DNA from: Anniella stebbinsi
Taxonomy: Eukaryota > Chordata > Lepidosauria > Squamata > Anniellidae
Direction of reading: 5' to 3'
Length of the DNA stretch: 64,000 nt
Assembly (NCBI GenBank): GCA_029215795.1
Contig: JARDYH010000002.1
Coordinates: 65,139,001-65,203,000 of the forward strand
Below the pieces are notes generated by a model. It saw nothing but the letters and a program-made list of their open reading frames with translations. It was not told the origin of the DNA and did not search any database. A program made the position numbers and the translations under genes. Shown piece by piece: positions 23,020 through 35,055 of this stretch (the stretch's first letter is position 1; each line of letters starts with the position of its first letter).

Positions 23020-24785
23020 ATTCTTGGCATTTGTACTGCACAGTTCTGTCCCTTTGTTTGGCTTTGCTTTTACCTTCTTATTTATTTGTGGGGCTTTCAG
23101 TGGAGGCCATGTTCCTGCTATGGTCCTGTAACATGTTTGTACTAGTTGTGCAGTTTGTTGTCAGCTTGTGTACAAATGCACTGAATAACCTTAATTTAGG
23201 AAAGCAATGTGAATGTTTTTAAAGCTCTGTGTTCAGGTTATCATCAGCAGTATCCATATGTTGTGTCTCTAACCTCATCTGCATTCAGTATCATACTTCC
23301 ATTTTTTAGTTTTAGTCCATTTGCTGATCTCTGACTTCCTTAATTTACAAGGCATTGGCTGGCCCATATTTACATCTTTACTAGCAATCTGTCCAAGATT
23401 TTTTTTGAATTTGATTGACCTTATTCACTGTGTTTGTTCTTTCTCACAGCATAGTCAAAAGCACTTCCATCACATCAACGAAAATTGAGATATTTGAAAT
23501 CGCACTCAAGCCAGGGCAATTGTATACAAGATAAACAAATTTTGAGCCCCATATTGCCTTTCTACTCGTTATCCTATCTATAAATCTATATTCTGTGTAT
23601 CAGTAAAGCCTGTATTCAGTTCATAAATAGTTCATTATGTATTCTAGTAAGTCTGTCTTTTGCCTCAGTATACAGCAATAAAACTCCTCTAAAATATAGA
23701 GGCCACTGATGCGTCTTTTTTCTCTCCATAAAAATCTATAAAATATTACAGTGACTAATGCAAATCAGTTGCCCTTTCTAAAATCTGAGCCAATTAGCTG
23801 AGTTGAACGTTGCATTTTTGATGTCAAAACATAAAGAGCTTGATCAAAAATAACAGCACAGTCCTAACCATGCCTACTCAGAAGTAAATGTCATTAGGGT
23901 GGCCAGGTGTCTTACTTTACAGAGAACAGTCCTCCATTTGAAGAGGTTTCAAAGAATAGTCACCAATTTAAAAGAGTCCTCAGTTTGCTCTCTGCCATTT
24001 TCTCTCTGCTGGGCAGCAAAACAAACACCTAACCTCTCTTATGGATTGAACTGGAGGAACACGTTACAGCTAGAGATGTAAAATTTCTTGATATTTTGAA
24101 GCCATGGGAAAAAACCGTTTTTCCCCGGGTTGGGGTTTTGTTTTGTTTTTAAACAAAAATTTTCAGAAAAAATGAAAAAAAAATGCAATATTAGCACTTT
24201 TTACAGATTTAAAGTCACTTTGTTACTTTAGGAACATAAAATGTAATTATGTACAAGTTGATTTGGCATAAAATTATTACATTTGGTATATTAAAAGTAC
24301 AGTTTATTCAAACTATTAATGCAAATTGAATTTGCTTTTTTAAATTTTTGCTTTTTTTGTTAACAAATGGAGCTACAAGCTCCTGAACTGTAAGGAAACC
24401 TGAACTTTAGGGAACTTCTTTGGTTTTACAGTTTATGAGGAGCAGGCAAAAAACATTTTTTTAAAAAAAACTAGTCCTCCACAGTGTCAAGCAGACATAA
24501 AGCACCCATTCCCATAAAAAGAAGTGAGAAAAAGGGGGAACCAAGTTTCAATGAATATGCATGAAATTTAACCGGACTCATTTTCTGAGCTATGCCTATC
24601 ACTATCAATTTCAGTCTCTGCTTCAATGGCAATGCTCCCTAGAGGCAAACATGCATCTTGTTCTTGCATTTGAGAGTTGTAGTCTCAGTCTGCAATGTAG
24701 GAATTGCTTGTCCTCAGTGCACAGAAATTGTAATAATCTGATACCATACATAGTTTTTAGAAATCATTTGGAGAAGTAATCAGTT
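23020..24785. other. mostly unique DNA with decayed element ends
   Basis: 'tagggtggccaggtg' at about 23896 and 'tagagatgtaaaattt' at about 24070 resemble hAT-type left ends, but no partner ends were located. The rest is AT-rich with no gene recognised. Confidence 0.35.
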
Positions 24786-25898
24786 CATCATCAGTTTTCC
24801 ACAACCCCACAGTCACCTCTGCATCTGCATTTTGGAGTGCGTTGCCATCAGTATGCTGATGACATGCAGCTCTACTTCTCCTTTTTATCTTCATCAGGTG
24901 AGGCTGTGGATGTGCTGAACCGGTGCCTGGCTGCAACAATGGACTGGATGAGGGCTAATAAACTGAAACTCAATCCAGACAAGACTGAGACGTTGTTAGT
25001 GGGTGGCTCTGCTGACCGGATGGATGGTCTTCAACCAGTTCTGGATGGGGTTGCACTCCCCTTGAAGGAGCAGGTTCGTAGCTTGGGGCTTCTCCTAGAA
25101 CCATCTCTGTCACTTGAGACTCAGGTGGCCTCAGTGACACAGAGTGCTTTCTACCAACTTCAGTTGGTGGCTCAGCTATGCCCCTATCTGGACAGGGATA
25201 ACCTGGCTTCAGTTGTCCATGTTCTGGTAACCTCCAAGTTAGATTACTGCAATGCACTCTATGTGGGGCTGCCTTTGAAGACGGTTCGGAGGCTGCAGCT
25301 TGTGCAAAATGCAGCAGCCAGATTGATAACTGGGACCAGAAGGTTCGAGCATGTAAGACCTACTCTGGCCTGCTTGCATTGGTTGCCTGTATGTTTCTGA
25401 GCCTGATTCAAGGTGCTGGTTTTATCCTATAAATAAAGCCTTACACAGCTTGGGACCACAATACCTGATGGAACGCCTCTCCCGATACGAACCTACCAGT
25501 ACACTACAATCAACATCTAAGGTCCTCCTCCGAGTGCCTACTCCGAGGGAAGCTCGGAGGTCAGCAACAAGGGAGAGGGCCTTCTCTGTGGTACCCCCCC
25601 AATTGTGGAATGATCTCCCCGACAAGACTCGCCTGGCGCCAACATTGTTATCTTTTCGGTACCAGGTCAAGACTTTCCTCTTCTCTCAGGCATTTAGCAA
25701 TATCTGATGAGCCTGGGTTTGTTTTGTTTTTAGGCTTATAGCTTTTTAAACTTATTATAGTGGTTTTAAATGTGTGTGTTTTTGCTGTTTACATTTTTGT
25801 ATATTGTTTTTAATTGTTTTAATCTTATGTGAACCGCCCAGAGAGCTTTGGCTATGGGGCAGTATACAAATGTAATAAAATAAATAAATAAATAAATA
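24786..25898 (+). mobile_element. L2-type LINE, 5'-truncated
   Basis: Covers the second half of the reverse transcriptase, the C-terminal region, a 3' untranslated region ending 'ccgcccagagagctttggc' and a (TAAA)n tail at about 25874-25898. The L2 clade is inferred from protein features (YADD, NKLKLNPDKTE, LDYCNALYVGLP) and the short repeated tail rather than poly-A. No target duplication was found. Confidence 0.88.
24837..25707 (+). pseudogene. L2 reverse transcriptase C-terminal half, broken
   Basis: Encodes the palm and thumb end of a non-LTR reverse transcriptase. The catalytic YADD motif lies at residues 6-9 of the first open stretch (24837-25400). It is followed by an NPDKTE thumb motif, DGVALPLKEQVRSLG and the SKLDYCNALYVGLP block conserved in L2-like and CR1-like LINEs. 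A stop follows LHWLPVCF at 25400. A second stretch (25450-25707) encodes RERAFSVVPPQLWNDLP and ends QAFSNI. The two parts are separated by stops and a small rearrangement, so the copy is dead. Confidence 0.88.
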
Positions 25899-26033
25899 CT
25901 ATTCTCCATCCTGTCCTGATGGTTTATCCACTTTGGGAGAATGAGAATTTCACTTGCACTTTCTGGCGTCTTAGGAAGGATGTGGCATTAAGGCTAGTAA
26001 GCTTTAACTCCCAATTTCCCTGCTTTTTGGTGC

Positions 26034-26324
26034 TTGGTTGATGTCATGAGTCAGTCTGAAGAATCTTCCTCTGAGGAGGAAGAAGTGGCAGAGACTGCAG
26101 CTTCACCCATTCCCCAGGACTTACCGGAGGAGGAGGAACAGCAGGGAGGTTCCTCAGAAGTGCCCCAGGAAAGCCACCCTCTCCCACCCCCTGTCTCTAA
26201 CGAGGAAGATTCTGGGCCTGAAGGGGTTTGTCCAGTAACTCCCCAGCAGAGGCGGCGGCTCAAGCGTGCAGCAAGCTCGTCCCACAAGACGCAGCATGAG
26301 ATTACAAAAACAGAGCACAGCTGA
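26034..26324 (+). CDS. acidic 96-residue open frame, function unknown
   Basis: I do not recognise this protein. The first half is very rich in serine and glutamate (SQSEESSSEEEE), the middle is proline-rich, and the end is basic (QQRRRLKRAASSSH). The frame overlaps the start of the LTR-like block, so it may be part of a retroelement or a chance GA-rich frame. No domain or catalytic motif is visible. Confidence 0.25.
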   Translation: MVDVMSQSEESSSEEEEVAETAASPIPQDLPEEEEQQGGSSEVPQESHPLPPPVSNEEDSGPEGVCPVTPQQRRRLKRAASSSHKTQHEITKTEHS

Positions 26325-26661
26325 CGCAAGCCTTAAATAAGATTGCGAAGGAATAGGACACAGCTGTGGACAGGCTCAAGCGAGGATAAAAAGGGTGAAG
26401 GAGTAAGCAGGGATTCGTTTGGAACAACCGACGTGTTCGGCTCCTGACACCCCCGCGTACTTCTGGCTTGGAACCTGTGGACTGAACACCCGGCTTGACT
26501 GTTGACTCTGGACCCTGGACTTCTCTAATACCTAGTTTGACCTTCGGCTTCGACATTTGGACTGACTGAATCTCTGGCGTGACCCCTGGCTTTGGTAAAT
26601 GGACTTTTTGGATATAAATAAAAACCTTCAAACAAATAAGTGCTGGCGTCCTTCCCGGACA
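26042..26661. mobile_element. possible solo LTR-like block (620 bp)
   Basis: Begins TGTCATGAG and ends CCCGGACA, giving TGTC...GACA termini. A TATA-like 'ggataaaaaggg' lies near 26382-26393, and AATAAA lies in 'tataaataaaaacc' near 26614-26627. This order fits an LTR in plus orientation. Against it, no 4-6 bp duplication, primer-binding site or polypurine tract was found, so it remains a candidate only. Confidence 0.4.
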
Positions 26662-27042
26662 TTCTTTGATAAGGGGGTTGGCTGGATTCCCAAACAGTAG
26701 ACTGTTGAAATACGACAGTTGAAAACTGTAGAACTTTAACGTTGTTTTGTAAACTGTAGGGTTTTTGTTTAATGAATTTCATTGCTTTGTGTAATGGGTG
26801 ACTAGATATTATACAATTGACAGCCAAGCTACCATCAGCAAAGATGTTACACCATGCTGACATCCAATGCAACATCAAAGCTAGTTTTATGTGTTGAACC
26901 CACTTTTCAAATCAATAAGTGAGCCCCAAAAGTTATGCTCTCTGAATTGAAATCTGAGGGGTCTCATTTGAACTTTCCAGAGATAAAAGCTTTTTGATTG
27001 CCTTGTGAAAAGGAAACATTTCATATTTTGTGTTTGTATTTG

Positions 27043-27300
27043 GGATCTGCTCCAAACATGGCATGCCAAAAGCCCTCTTTAAAAGCTGTCAGGGTGCCAA
27101 GTATCATGTGTTCATCTTTAAAACTGATGGAGCTGGAAGCATTTTGGTTAATTTCTATAGACTACATCAAGCTTTTTATTCCAACTTTAAAAATTCCCTA
27201 AAAATCAATGCGTGCAGGGATCTGCTCCAAACGTAGCATGCCTAAAACCCTCTTTAAAAGCTGTCATGGTGCCGAGTTTCATGTGTTTATCTTTAATACA
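27043..27300. repeat. tandemly recurring 80-bp motif
   Basis: 'gatctgctccaaac', 'gcatgcc-aaa-ccctcttt', 'aaaagctgtca-ggtgcc' and 'atgtgtt-atctttaa' occur at 27045-27120 and again at 27221-27297. The minus strand of about 47665-47760 carries a related version. It is probably internal sequence of an old DNA element present more than once. Confidence 0.55.
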
Positions 27301-27429
27301 GTCATGAATCTAATACTAACATTTGTAAATTTTACTATATTGAGATTAAAGAATCCACATACATCAAGTGCAAATCAGAGAACCTACCATTTTTCACATT
27401 ACTGTTCAAGAATTAGGATTCACATCCAC

Positions 27430-27720
27430 ATTTTCATCAAGCTTTCCACTGTGACTTTCTCCCTAATGTGCATCACTTTACACTTGCTTACATCAAACAG
27501 CATTTGCCATTTTCATGGCCATTCTCTCTGTATGGAGAGGTCCTTTTGGAGCTCCTCACAATCCCTCTTTGTTTTAGCAAGCCTAAATAATTTGGTATCA
27601 TCAGCAAACATGACCACTTCACTGCTCACTCCTATTTCCTAATCATTTATGAACAAGATGAAAAACATTGGCCCCAATACAGACCACTGTGATACCCTAC
27701 ACTAAATCCATATAAGAATC
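27430..27720 (-). pseudogene. CR1/L3-like reverse transcriptase fragment
   Basis: On the minus strand the frames read SVLGPMFFILFIN, then VVMFADDTKLF, then an LQKDL..W and KCKVMHI block. These are the fingers/palm core of a CR1/L3 or Jockey-type LINE reverse transcriptase, with the catalytic FADD coded at about 27598-27610. Stops and frame changes interrupt it. Only about 290 bp is confidently recognisable, and no tail or target duplication is seen. Confidence 0.7.
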
Positions 27721-27724
27721 ATTG

Positions 27725-28590
27725 GGATCATGAAGGAACAGGGGCACCTTGTGAAAACCAACTGGAAGGTGTTTAAGAAAGTAATTTATCTTATCTGTCC
27801 TGAAACTCCCACCAATAACCTTCATGGGAACCATGGTCCCTAAATACAAAGAGACCCAGAGAGAACTACAACAAAATCCACCCACCCCTTCAAGGTAGTG
27901 ATTGGAATGAGACTCATTGCAGTCAACGGAACTTACTTCTGAATAGATACCTTGGATTGAATTGAAAATCAAGCAGCAGCAATGATCAAATGAAGACTAA
28001 AAGAACACACACGCACACTCAATGGAACTTACTTCTGAGAAGACACTGATTATTCCACTAAGGCAATGTCTTTGCTAGAGGAGGCAGCCATTTTCCCTCA
28101 ATGTTCTAATCTAGCTGAAGCAGGGAGGAAGGGGAAGTAAGAATGAGAGAGATGCTACTGAGCATGTGTCACATTATGCCTGAAAATGGCCACCGTATAC
28201 ATTATAATGGAATTTTTAAAAATCAACTAAAAGGATTTTTAAAAAAGGTATTCCACCAGCTACCATGAAGGAGGAAGAAGACACTACCACTGGATTAATT
28301 AATAAGTCTCTAATTACTTCACAAATCAAGAGCACAAATCCTCACCAACCCTTTCTCAGCAATCACAGTGACTGAGGGAGGTTTTTTCCTACTTTAAACT
28401 GCTCTCCTTCCCTCAATCTTTCACCAATCTTCTTGAAATTCTCAGGTTATGTAAAACCAACATTTCTTTCTGGCACATTTAAATTTCAGGAAGATTGGTG
28501 AAACATTTTTGATTTTATGAATGTTAGAATGACCAACCCCCCCCCCCAATTACTCATTTATAAGGGTAGAATGTGTTTTTCCCTGTCAGG
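27725..28590. other. mostly unique DNA
   Basis: Two blocks with 'caa-ggaacttacttctga' (about 27922-27943 and 28019-28040) resemble the old dispersed repeat at 6052-6152. A C-run lies at about 28539-28548. No gene recognised. Confidence 0.4.
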
Positions 28591-28597
28591 CCTTAAC

Positions 28598-28623
28598 TAG
28601 GGACTCACAATTGTGAGTCCCTA
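28598..28623. repeat. perfect 26-bp palindrome
   Basis: TAGGGACTCACAA is followed directly by its exact reverse complement with no spacer. It may be the fused ends of a very short hAT-like element or an isolated palindrome. Confidence 0.85.
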
Positions 28624-28951
28624 AATATAGAAGAAAGGGGTGGAAACCTAAGGGGATAGCAGCTCATACCTTTGCTCCATCACTGAGAGACAGCTGGGCA
28701 GGATGAGGAGGAGACATGGGTGGATTGTAATCCATCTCCCTTTTTTTCAGCTAGAGGATTGTGCAGGTTGAACCAACAGGACAGACAAGAGATGCTCTAT
28801 CCTTGTTAGCCAGAAGGGGGTGCAATTTTCTTTTTAATTAAGGCAGTTAGCTGAAGTCTGGAATGTGAAAGAGTCTAATGTGAAAAAGTCAACAACAGCT
28901 TTCCCCAACCTGGTGCCCTCTAAATGTATTGGATTAAAACTGGGATACTGG

Positions 28952-29082
28952 GGCAGGAACTACACTACTGCTTTATAATGATTTATAACAGTATTGATAA
29001 CAGTTGGGGCCCATGACACACTCCATATACTGTTTTCAAACCACTTTCAAAGTCTTATATCCTGCTTGGTGTAGATCTGGCC
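28952..29082. mobile_element. Harbinger-like MITE of the ATCTACAC group (131 bp)
   Basis: Ends GGCAGGAACTACAC and, as reverse complement of the right end, GGCCAGATCTACAC are flanked by TGG on both sides (28949-28951 and 29083-29085). The 3-bp duplication and GG start fit PIF/Harbinger. The body matches 3012-3135 and the left part of 47198-48051. Confidence 0.75.
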
Positions 29083-29300
29083 TGGAAGTTGTGGTCCAAC
29101 ACATTACAAGGGCACCACATTGGGGAAGGTTGGTATAGAATCAGAAAATGTTAAGGGGGAAGTGGGATGGGGGATGTTGATATGGTTCAATTTGTACAGT
29201 CATTAAGGGTAAAGAAAAGACATATTAATAAACCCCCACCTAAACAGAATTATTTTCAACAGATGGCATAAACAACTCCCACGCTTGCTGGGGAATAATA

Positions 29301-29718
29301 GGGGCTCATCTACACTAAGGATAGATCACGGATTTACCTGCTTCCGTGATCCTCGCCAGTGTCTAGATGCTGCGCGATGTCCCGGAAGGGAAGAGGGATG
29401 TTGTGGGCACCATTTTTTTCCTGAAGAGGAGCCGTGCCGCCCTGATCCTGCAAAACAAAGGTAAAAAGAAACATGCCCCAACCCTCCACCATCCTAGGGA
29501 TGGCGAAATTACTGCCCCCACCCCACCCCCATGGGCATGGAGCCACCCTGGGTGGCTCCATGCCCATTTTAGGACCTGAGACAGCAGGAAAAAAAGGATA
29601 TCCCCAGTTTCTGTTATCCCAGGGTTATCCTGGGATTATCCCTAGGTCATCCCTGGTTGTGGACACACTGGGATGATCTAGGGATGACCCCAGGATAAAT
29701 CTCTGATGTAGACATGGC
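29301..29718 (+). mobile_element. ATCTACAC-group element, family C copy 1
   Basis: Left end GGGGCTCATCTACAC. The reverse complement of the right end reads CGCCATGTCTACATC. The content ('cccggaag-gaag', 'gggcatggagcc', 'ggtcatccctgg', 'ggatgatc') is shared in inverse orientation with 44671-45255. It is GC-richer than its flanks; the frames inside have no domain. The target duplication is not resolved. Confidence 0.6.
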
Positions 29719-29719
29719 G

Positions 29720-32238
29720 TGGGAGTTGTAGGATTTTTTTTCTTTCTAAGCATGCATAGCATTGTGGCCTAAGGAGCAAAACATAAGTGTAGAATATGAA
29801 AAGCAAGAGGAGACTGACCTCAGATATTAAGAGTTAAATGCGAACAGGATGAAGAGATGCAATAAAATAAAACAGATAGGTTCACAACCCAATATTACGA
29901 ATTCAAAGAAATGACCCCTAAACTGTTGCTACCTCCAATTCCAATTTAAAATATTGTACGGCTGCAATATTTCAGTGAGAGTCTAAAGCCCATATTGCTT
30001 GTATTGAGAAAAACATACAGATATATTCCTTACCTTGAGTTTGTTTAACTTAAAATGAAGACACAAAACTTGTGTTCAGTTCAGTGGGAGCCTGGCTATA
30101 AAACTTTCTCTATATTCTTTAAAGGAAAATAAATAAACATGTATCCCCTGTCTCTATGGATCTCTGTGGGAAATATAAATCAAGCAATAACTTTCTCAGT
30201 TTCACTGGAAATCTTTTCCATTGATCTTGGATCTCCACACAGAAGCCATTGTCCCTAAAGAAAAATAAATAAATCTTATCCATTGAACTGATTTTTCCCT
30301 TAACAGAAAATATAACCTAATACACTGCTGTAATTTGGACTGATTTTTGTACTATGAATATTTTTTTCACTCTAAAAGCCAGTTTGGATTCATGTATTAT
30401 TTTTATGCATTTCATAAGACGAAGGGAATTTTCTTTCACTAAAATCAGTACTTACTAAAAGGACTGGAAGAAAGCTATTTAAAAAAGAAAAGAAAAGAAG
30501 ATCCATAGGGATCCAGGAAATTACAGCAGTGCCAGCCTGACTTCTGTCCTAGGTGAACTGATGAATAGCATTCTCTGGGGAAGCTTGGGGTCAAGCACAT
30601 CTTTTTCTAACCTCTTGTGTTCTTGGGACTTGAGGCAATTTCCACATAAAATAAAAATCCTGAAAACTAAAATATGGTAATTATCACATTACCACCTCAA
30701 ACATACTTTCCTTTACTGTCTAGGTATGAATTTCTCATACAAATCGCAACTATCTGGCTACCAATAATGGAACATTTAAGCATGGTTAGGTATGGAGATA
30801 ATAAATCCATAGACACACAATGCAATATTTAAAATTTATTTATTAATTAGGAAATGAGAGTCACTGAGCATTCAAACTTAAAATAAATGAAGGTATTTCT
30901 AAAACTGGATGGAAGAAAGTAAGTTTTCTTTGCTCTAAGATGATGTGAAAAGACAAGGTACATACTTGTGTTGCTGCTGGTTTCTAAGAGTTAAAAGTCC
31001 CTAAAGTCATATGCAGAGCCATCAGCCCCTCCTTCTTGATCATGCTGTGGGGGCAGCAAGAAACAAGGAATTAACCCATAAACACATTTCAACAGGAAGT
31101 TCCAAATGTATCTGGAGTATCATTTATAGGAAAAATGTTGGTATAAGGATTCCACCCCAGCCTGCTTGGGACATGAACCAATCTGCACAGTATAAGAAAG
31201 CAAGATATGTGGGGTTGTGAGAAGCCAATCAGAGCAGGAGAAGGTAACCATGGTGCCATGCATCCTGAGATAGACAACTACATTTCTGCCTGAAAACAAG
31301 ACACATTTCCAGTTGCTTCTGTGAAATATAGGAACTATATACGGACCTGGTTTGGGTAAAAAATAAAATAAAAAAAAGATGTGACAGGCCTCCTCTTCTG
31401 TGTGATAGGCGTATCAGACTTTGCTGGTACTCCAAAATGGAATTTGGAGCATTCAGGAATGGAAATCAGAATGTTAAACTGTGAAAGCCATCATGGCCAA
31501 TACAGACTGAGTTCAGCACAAAAATAATTAAGTTAAAATTGCTAAATATACAAAGAAATTAGCTATTTCACTGAAGCAGTAGCATGTCTTCTGGAAAGGA
31601 ATGCTGTGTTTTACCAATATTTTAGGATTATTTGTGGATTTCAGCAAATAAGTAGACTGAGGTAGTTCAAGCTTTTTTTTCTGAAGGAAATGGTATGAAT
31701 GCTTTGAAACAACTGCAACATACATAACTTGAGCCAGAGGGATGTGTCCAGAGGTGCATATCTGTATCTTAAAATCCTGCTTTTACATATCCACAAACCT
31801 TATAGAAAGGTAGAAATGGGACAAACTTCCCAAGACATACCTGGGTTTATAAACTTCCTTCCTCTTTAACCAGCATCTTTCCCACTTAAGCAATGAAAAA
31901 AGAGAAACCAGAATATCCATTTCATAGTACTTACTTCCTAACATATATCTAAATTATCCAATATAGTCTAACTTCACTCATTCCATTTACATCTGCTTAC
32001 ATTTCTGTACCTGAATGCAAGAAATTATTATTTAAAAGTTACCCATTATCTTTCAAAATAAATGCTCCAAATACTTAATTGGTTCCCTTCTCAAATGCAA
32101 AGGTCTTCATCTTCTATAATCTTAGCTTTATGTGCCTTCTCAATACGAATGCTTCAGTATATCAGCAGTATGCCTACTTCTTTTATATCTCAAAAGTCTG
32201 AGCCAATTTAATTCTAATTCTCACAAAGTCATATAACT
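29720..32238. other. unique DNA, no gene recognised
   Basis: AT-rich, with scattered short frames on both strands and no recognisable domain. No repeat shared with the rest of the window was found. Confidence 0.4.
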
Positions 32239-32242
32239 CAGT

Positions 32243-33661
32243 GGCTCAATTCGGACAACACTTTAGTCAATGGTGGGTTAATAGCATACTGACGGTGTGT
32301 TAAAGAGGTGGAGCTCCACAGACAGGGAACCAACAAACACCCTGGTGGTTAATAACATACTCGGCTCTGACTGACAGCTTGGCCGCCATGTTCTCTGCTC
32401 ACCGACCTCCGTTAGTCCTCCAACAGGTATCTCAGAACACACTGCGGCCGAAAATCCATGGGCGCCGCCATTGAAGCCATTGCAGGACATATCTCCCAAA
32501 CCCCATTGGCTGTTGTAGGCAATGGGTGGAACTCAGCAGCCTCCGGCGAAGAGGCAGCCAGGGGAACGGCTGCACCAAAGCAACGTCCGCACCCTGCACC
32601 CAGCACCATGCAGCAAACGTTGGCACCCATGCCCCAGGGAGCCACCCCCGCCCACCCTACACAGGGGACAGGCAGTCACGAGGGTGACCCACGTCCCCCA
32701 GCCCCCAGCCACAAACATCACCCTCCCTAAGCATCCAAACACACACACAGGAAAGAAGGGAAGGGTGGGGCGGTTTGGAAATCTTTATTCAGCAGGGACC
32801 TCAAACATGGGCAGTAAGGCACATGGTCACTACGAAGCAAGGGCAGAGCCCATGGAAAGGACAGATGCCCCCGGGAAGGGGGAAGGCGACTGGAAGGCAC
32901 AGCGGTGAGGAGGGGGAAGCTGAACGAGCACCCCCAGGGAGCTAGCCACGGAATAGGTGATGGGGAAGAGGTGGAGAGGGGCAGAACGCCAGGGGGAGAT
33001 GGCAGCCTACAGATGAAACCCCACAGCTGACTCTCACAGGGGGTGGGGGTAGCACTGCCAGATCCAGGCACTGATGCTCTCTCACACCCGGGACGCCTCC
33101 AAATGGGTGTGGTGCTCCCCAACAGGATTCACGGGGCCCAGCAATGGCTCAATGTCCCACCCATCCACAGGGATGGCGTCGGCGTCCTGTCCCCCCCCCT
33201 TGGATGTGGTTCTCTTCTGGTGCGCTTCCCTTTCCGTTTGGGTGGCTGCATGGGCGTCCAATGTGAGTGCTTGCAGGAGCCGGTCCCTTGTTGCGCTCCG
33301 TGCCGGCTGCCTGGTTGGGGGGGGGGGGCGTCCTTGGTTGCTATGGCGGCAATGCCGGCGATCTGCTGTGGGTGTTGCTGAGCGGCCGGCCACGTTCTGC
33401 CGCTCTTGCCGGTCTCCTCTATGGTCTTTTGTGGTAACGTACTCACCACAGTTGTTTAACCCACGCTCCCCTCCAGATGACACTTTAGTCAATTGACTAA
33501 TCCCTAAACAACTCGCAAGTGAGTTGTTTTTCTCAGTTGTTTAATTCTCCCGATTAGCGTACTGTGGGTTGTGTGCCTCCCTCCAGACGACACATTAAAC
33601 AACTCAACTGACGGTTGTTTAATTAAACAATCATTGCTTAACGTGTTGTCCGAATTGAGCC
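32243..33661 (-). mobile_element. Harbinger-type element, internal deletion derivative (1.42 kb)
   Basis: Terminal repeat GGCTCAATTCGGACAACAC occurs at both ends, with only the ends' inner parts diverging, flanked by AGT on both sides (32240-32242 and 33662-33664). Relative to 39599-43854 it is inverted. Its 33660-33040 side corresponds to the left 0.6 kb of that element and its 32243-32740 side to the right 0.55 kb. The middle, including the Myb/SANT gene, is missing. A frame on the minus strand (33492-33082) keeps the TRQPAR...LLQAL...ATQTEREAHQ block found in the large copy. Confidence 0.88.
32784..32789 (-). terminator. AATAAA polyadenylation signal on the minus strand
   Basis: The minus strand reads 'ctgaataaagatttcc' here. 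It lies inside the 1.4-kb Harbinger derivative, downstream of the retained coding block, in the orientation expected for a transcript of that element. A chance hexamer is possible. Confidence 0.35.
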
Positions 33662-33664
33662 AGT

Positions 33665-35055
33665 GACTCTAATCTCCATAGAATTCATATATGAGGTGAA
33701 TAGACTACAGGCCAGTTGTCACTGGAGAGTCTGTAAAAAGTGCTTCTAATGCACATAGGTGCATTTTCCATCCCAAGGTACCCCTTAATTTCTCCTGGAA
33801 CTCTGCCTAAGAGTTCTTCAAACTTTGGAACCTTTTTCCACCCAGGCTGTCAGAGCTACCATTGAAAAAGGATGGATATTCCTCTCCATGCATGGGATAG
33901 AACTCATCTTCTGCTAATAAATCTTATATATTTTGTAAACTGGCATTTCTATTGTTACTTTCCCGTATGTTATTATTGATGTCTTTGATTAGTTGATTAT
34001 TAATATATATCAAGAGTTCCTAGAATTGTCATCAAAGATGACCAACTTCTGAAGAACAGAGTTATCCAGTGAAGAGATCAAAACAACTATTAAATCCTAT
34101 TAGCAGCGTTATCTTATGCAGATAGTTGGCAGCCTCCAAACTCAGAGGCTCTGAACTATCCTATGCCAGGAGGGAAGGGAGCAGCAGCTCCATGCTCCTA
34201 CACCCTGCACTTCTACTAGATGGGCAATTTCACCCATCTAGCAGCAGCACCTCAGAGGGAGAGGGAAAGAAGCTGGGGCAACCATAGGAAATGTCATACA
34301 TCTGACACCCAGGTCTCCTGCCCTTCCCACCCCAGGAATGCCCCTTCCCCTCATCTCTGTGCTCCATTTTCCAAACATGGAGTGGTAGCCAGCACATTTT
34401 TCTCTGTGCTGGCTCTGAGGGTGTGGGGAACTGCTGGGGAGCATGGTTTCCTCGCTCTGAGCTTGGAGCCCTATCTCCAAGCTCAGGGCCAGGAAACCAA
34501 ATGACCCTATGCCGCCCCCCCCCCCCCCCGCTCCCGATGCTGTCTGGATGGCATGGGATTGCTCTCTAAATCTATGGTATTTCCTCCCACGCTCAATGTA
34601 CTTAGTATTGTAAGCCTGGTGGTTAAACTAAATGGGCAAAGCTATGGAAAAATATGCTAAGCACAAAGAAAAAATAATAAAACATAACAAATCCTTAGCA
34701 GAAGAATTATTTGGTATTAATCACATCTCTAAAATAGGCTTAACAATTATATAAAATGCAAAACTATTATGCAAATTTAAAATTAAAATCCAATCTTAAA
34801 ACTAGAGAGCTGGATAATCCCTTAAAATATTTTCTTTAAGCCTTGATTATTCTCCTCTGCAGCAGATTTTTGATGCTGCAAATAAGTAGTAATTCAATTC
34901 TAGTTCAGTGTAACAATTTCATGTAATAACTTGTTGTAATGAACTACCATTTATATATGGTACAGGTTAAGGAGGGATATTTTGTTTTTATTTTCCTCTG
35001 CTATAAATAGGTATTACTTATGCAATATTATACTTTCATATTGTGTATGAAATGT
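33665..35055. other. unique DNA, no gene recognised
   Basis: Contains a C-run at about 34516-34529. No gene and no shared repeat recognised. Confidence 0.4.

Noticed and set aside
31011..31435. Short overlapping frames on both strands as small genes
   Set aside because: No domain, signal peptide or conservation evidence; length is within chance expectation for this composition.
32412..33496. Overlapping long frames on both strands
   Set aside because: GC-rich interior of the Harbinger deletion derivative keeps several frames open. Only the TRQPAR block shared with the large copy has any support as coding.
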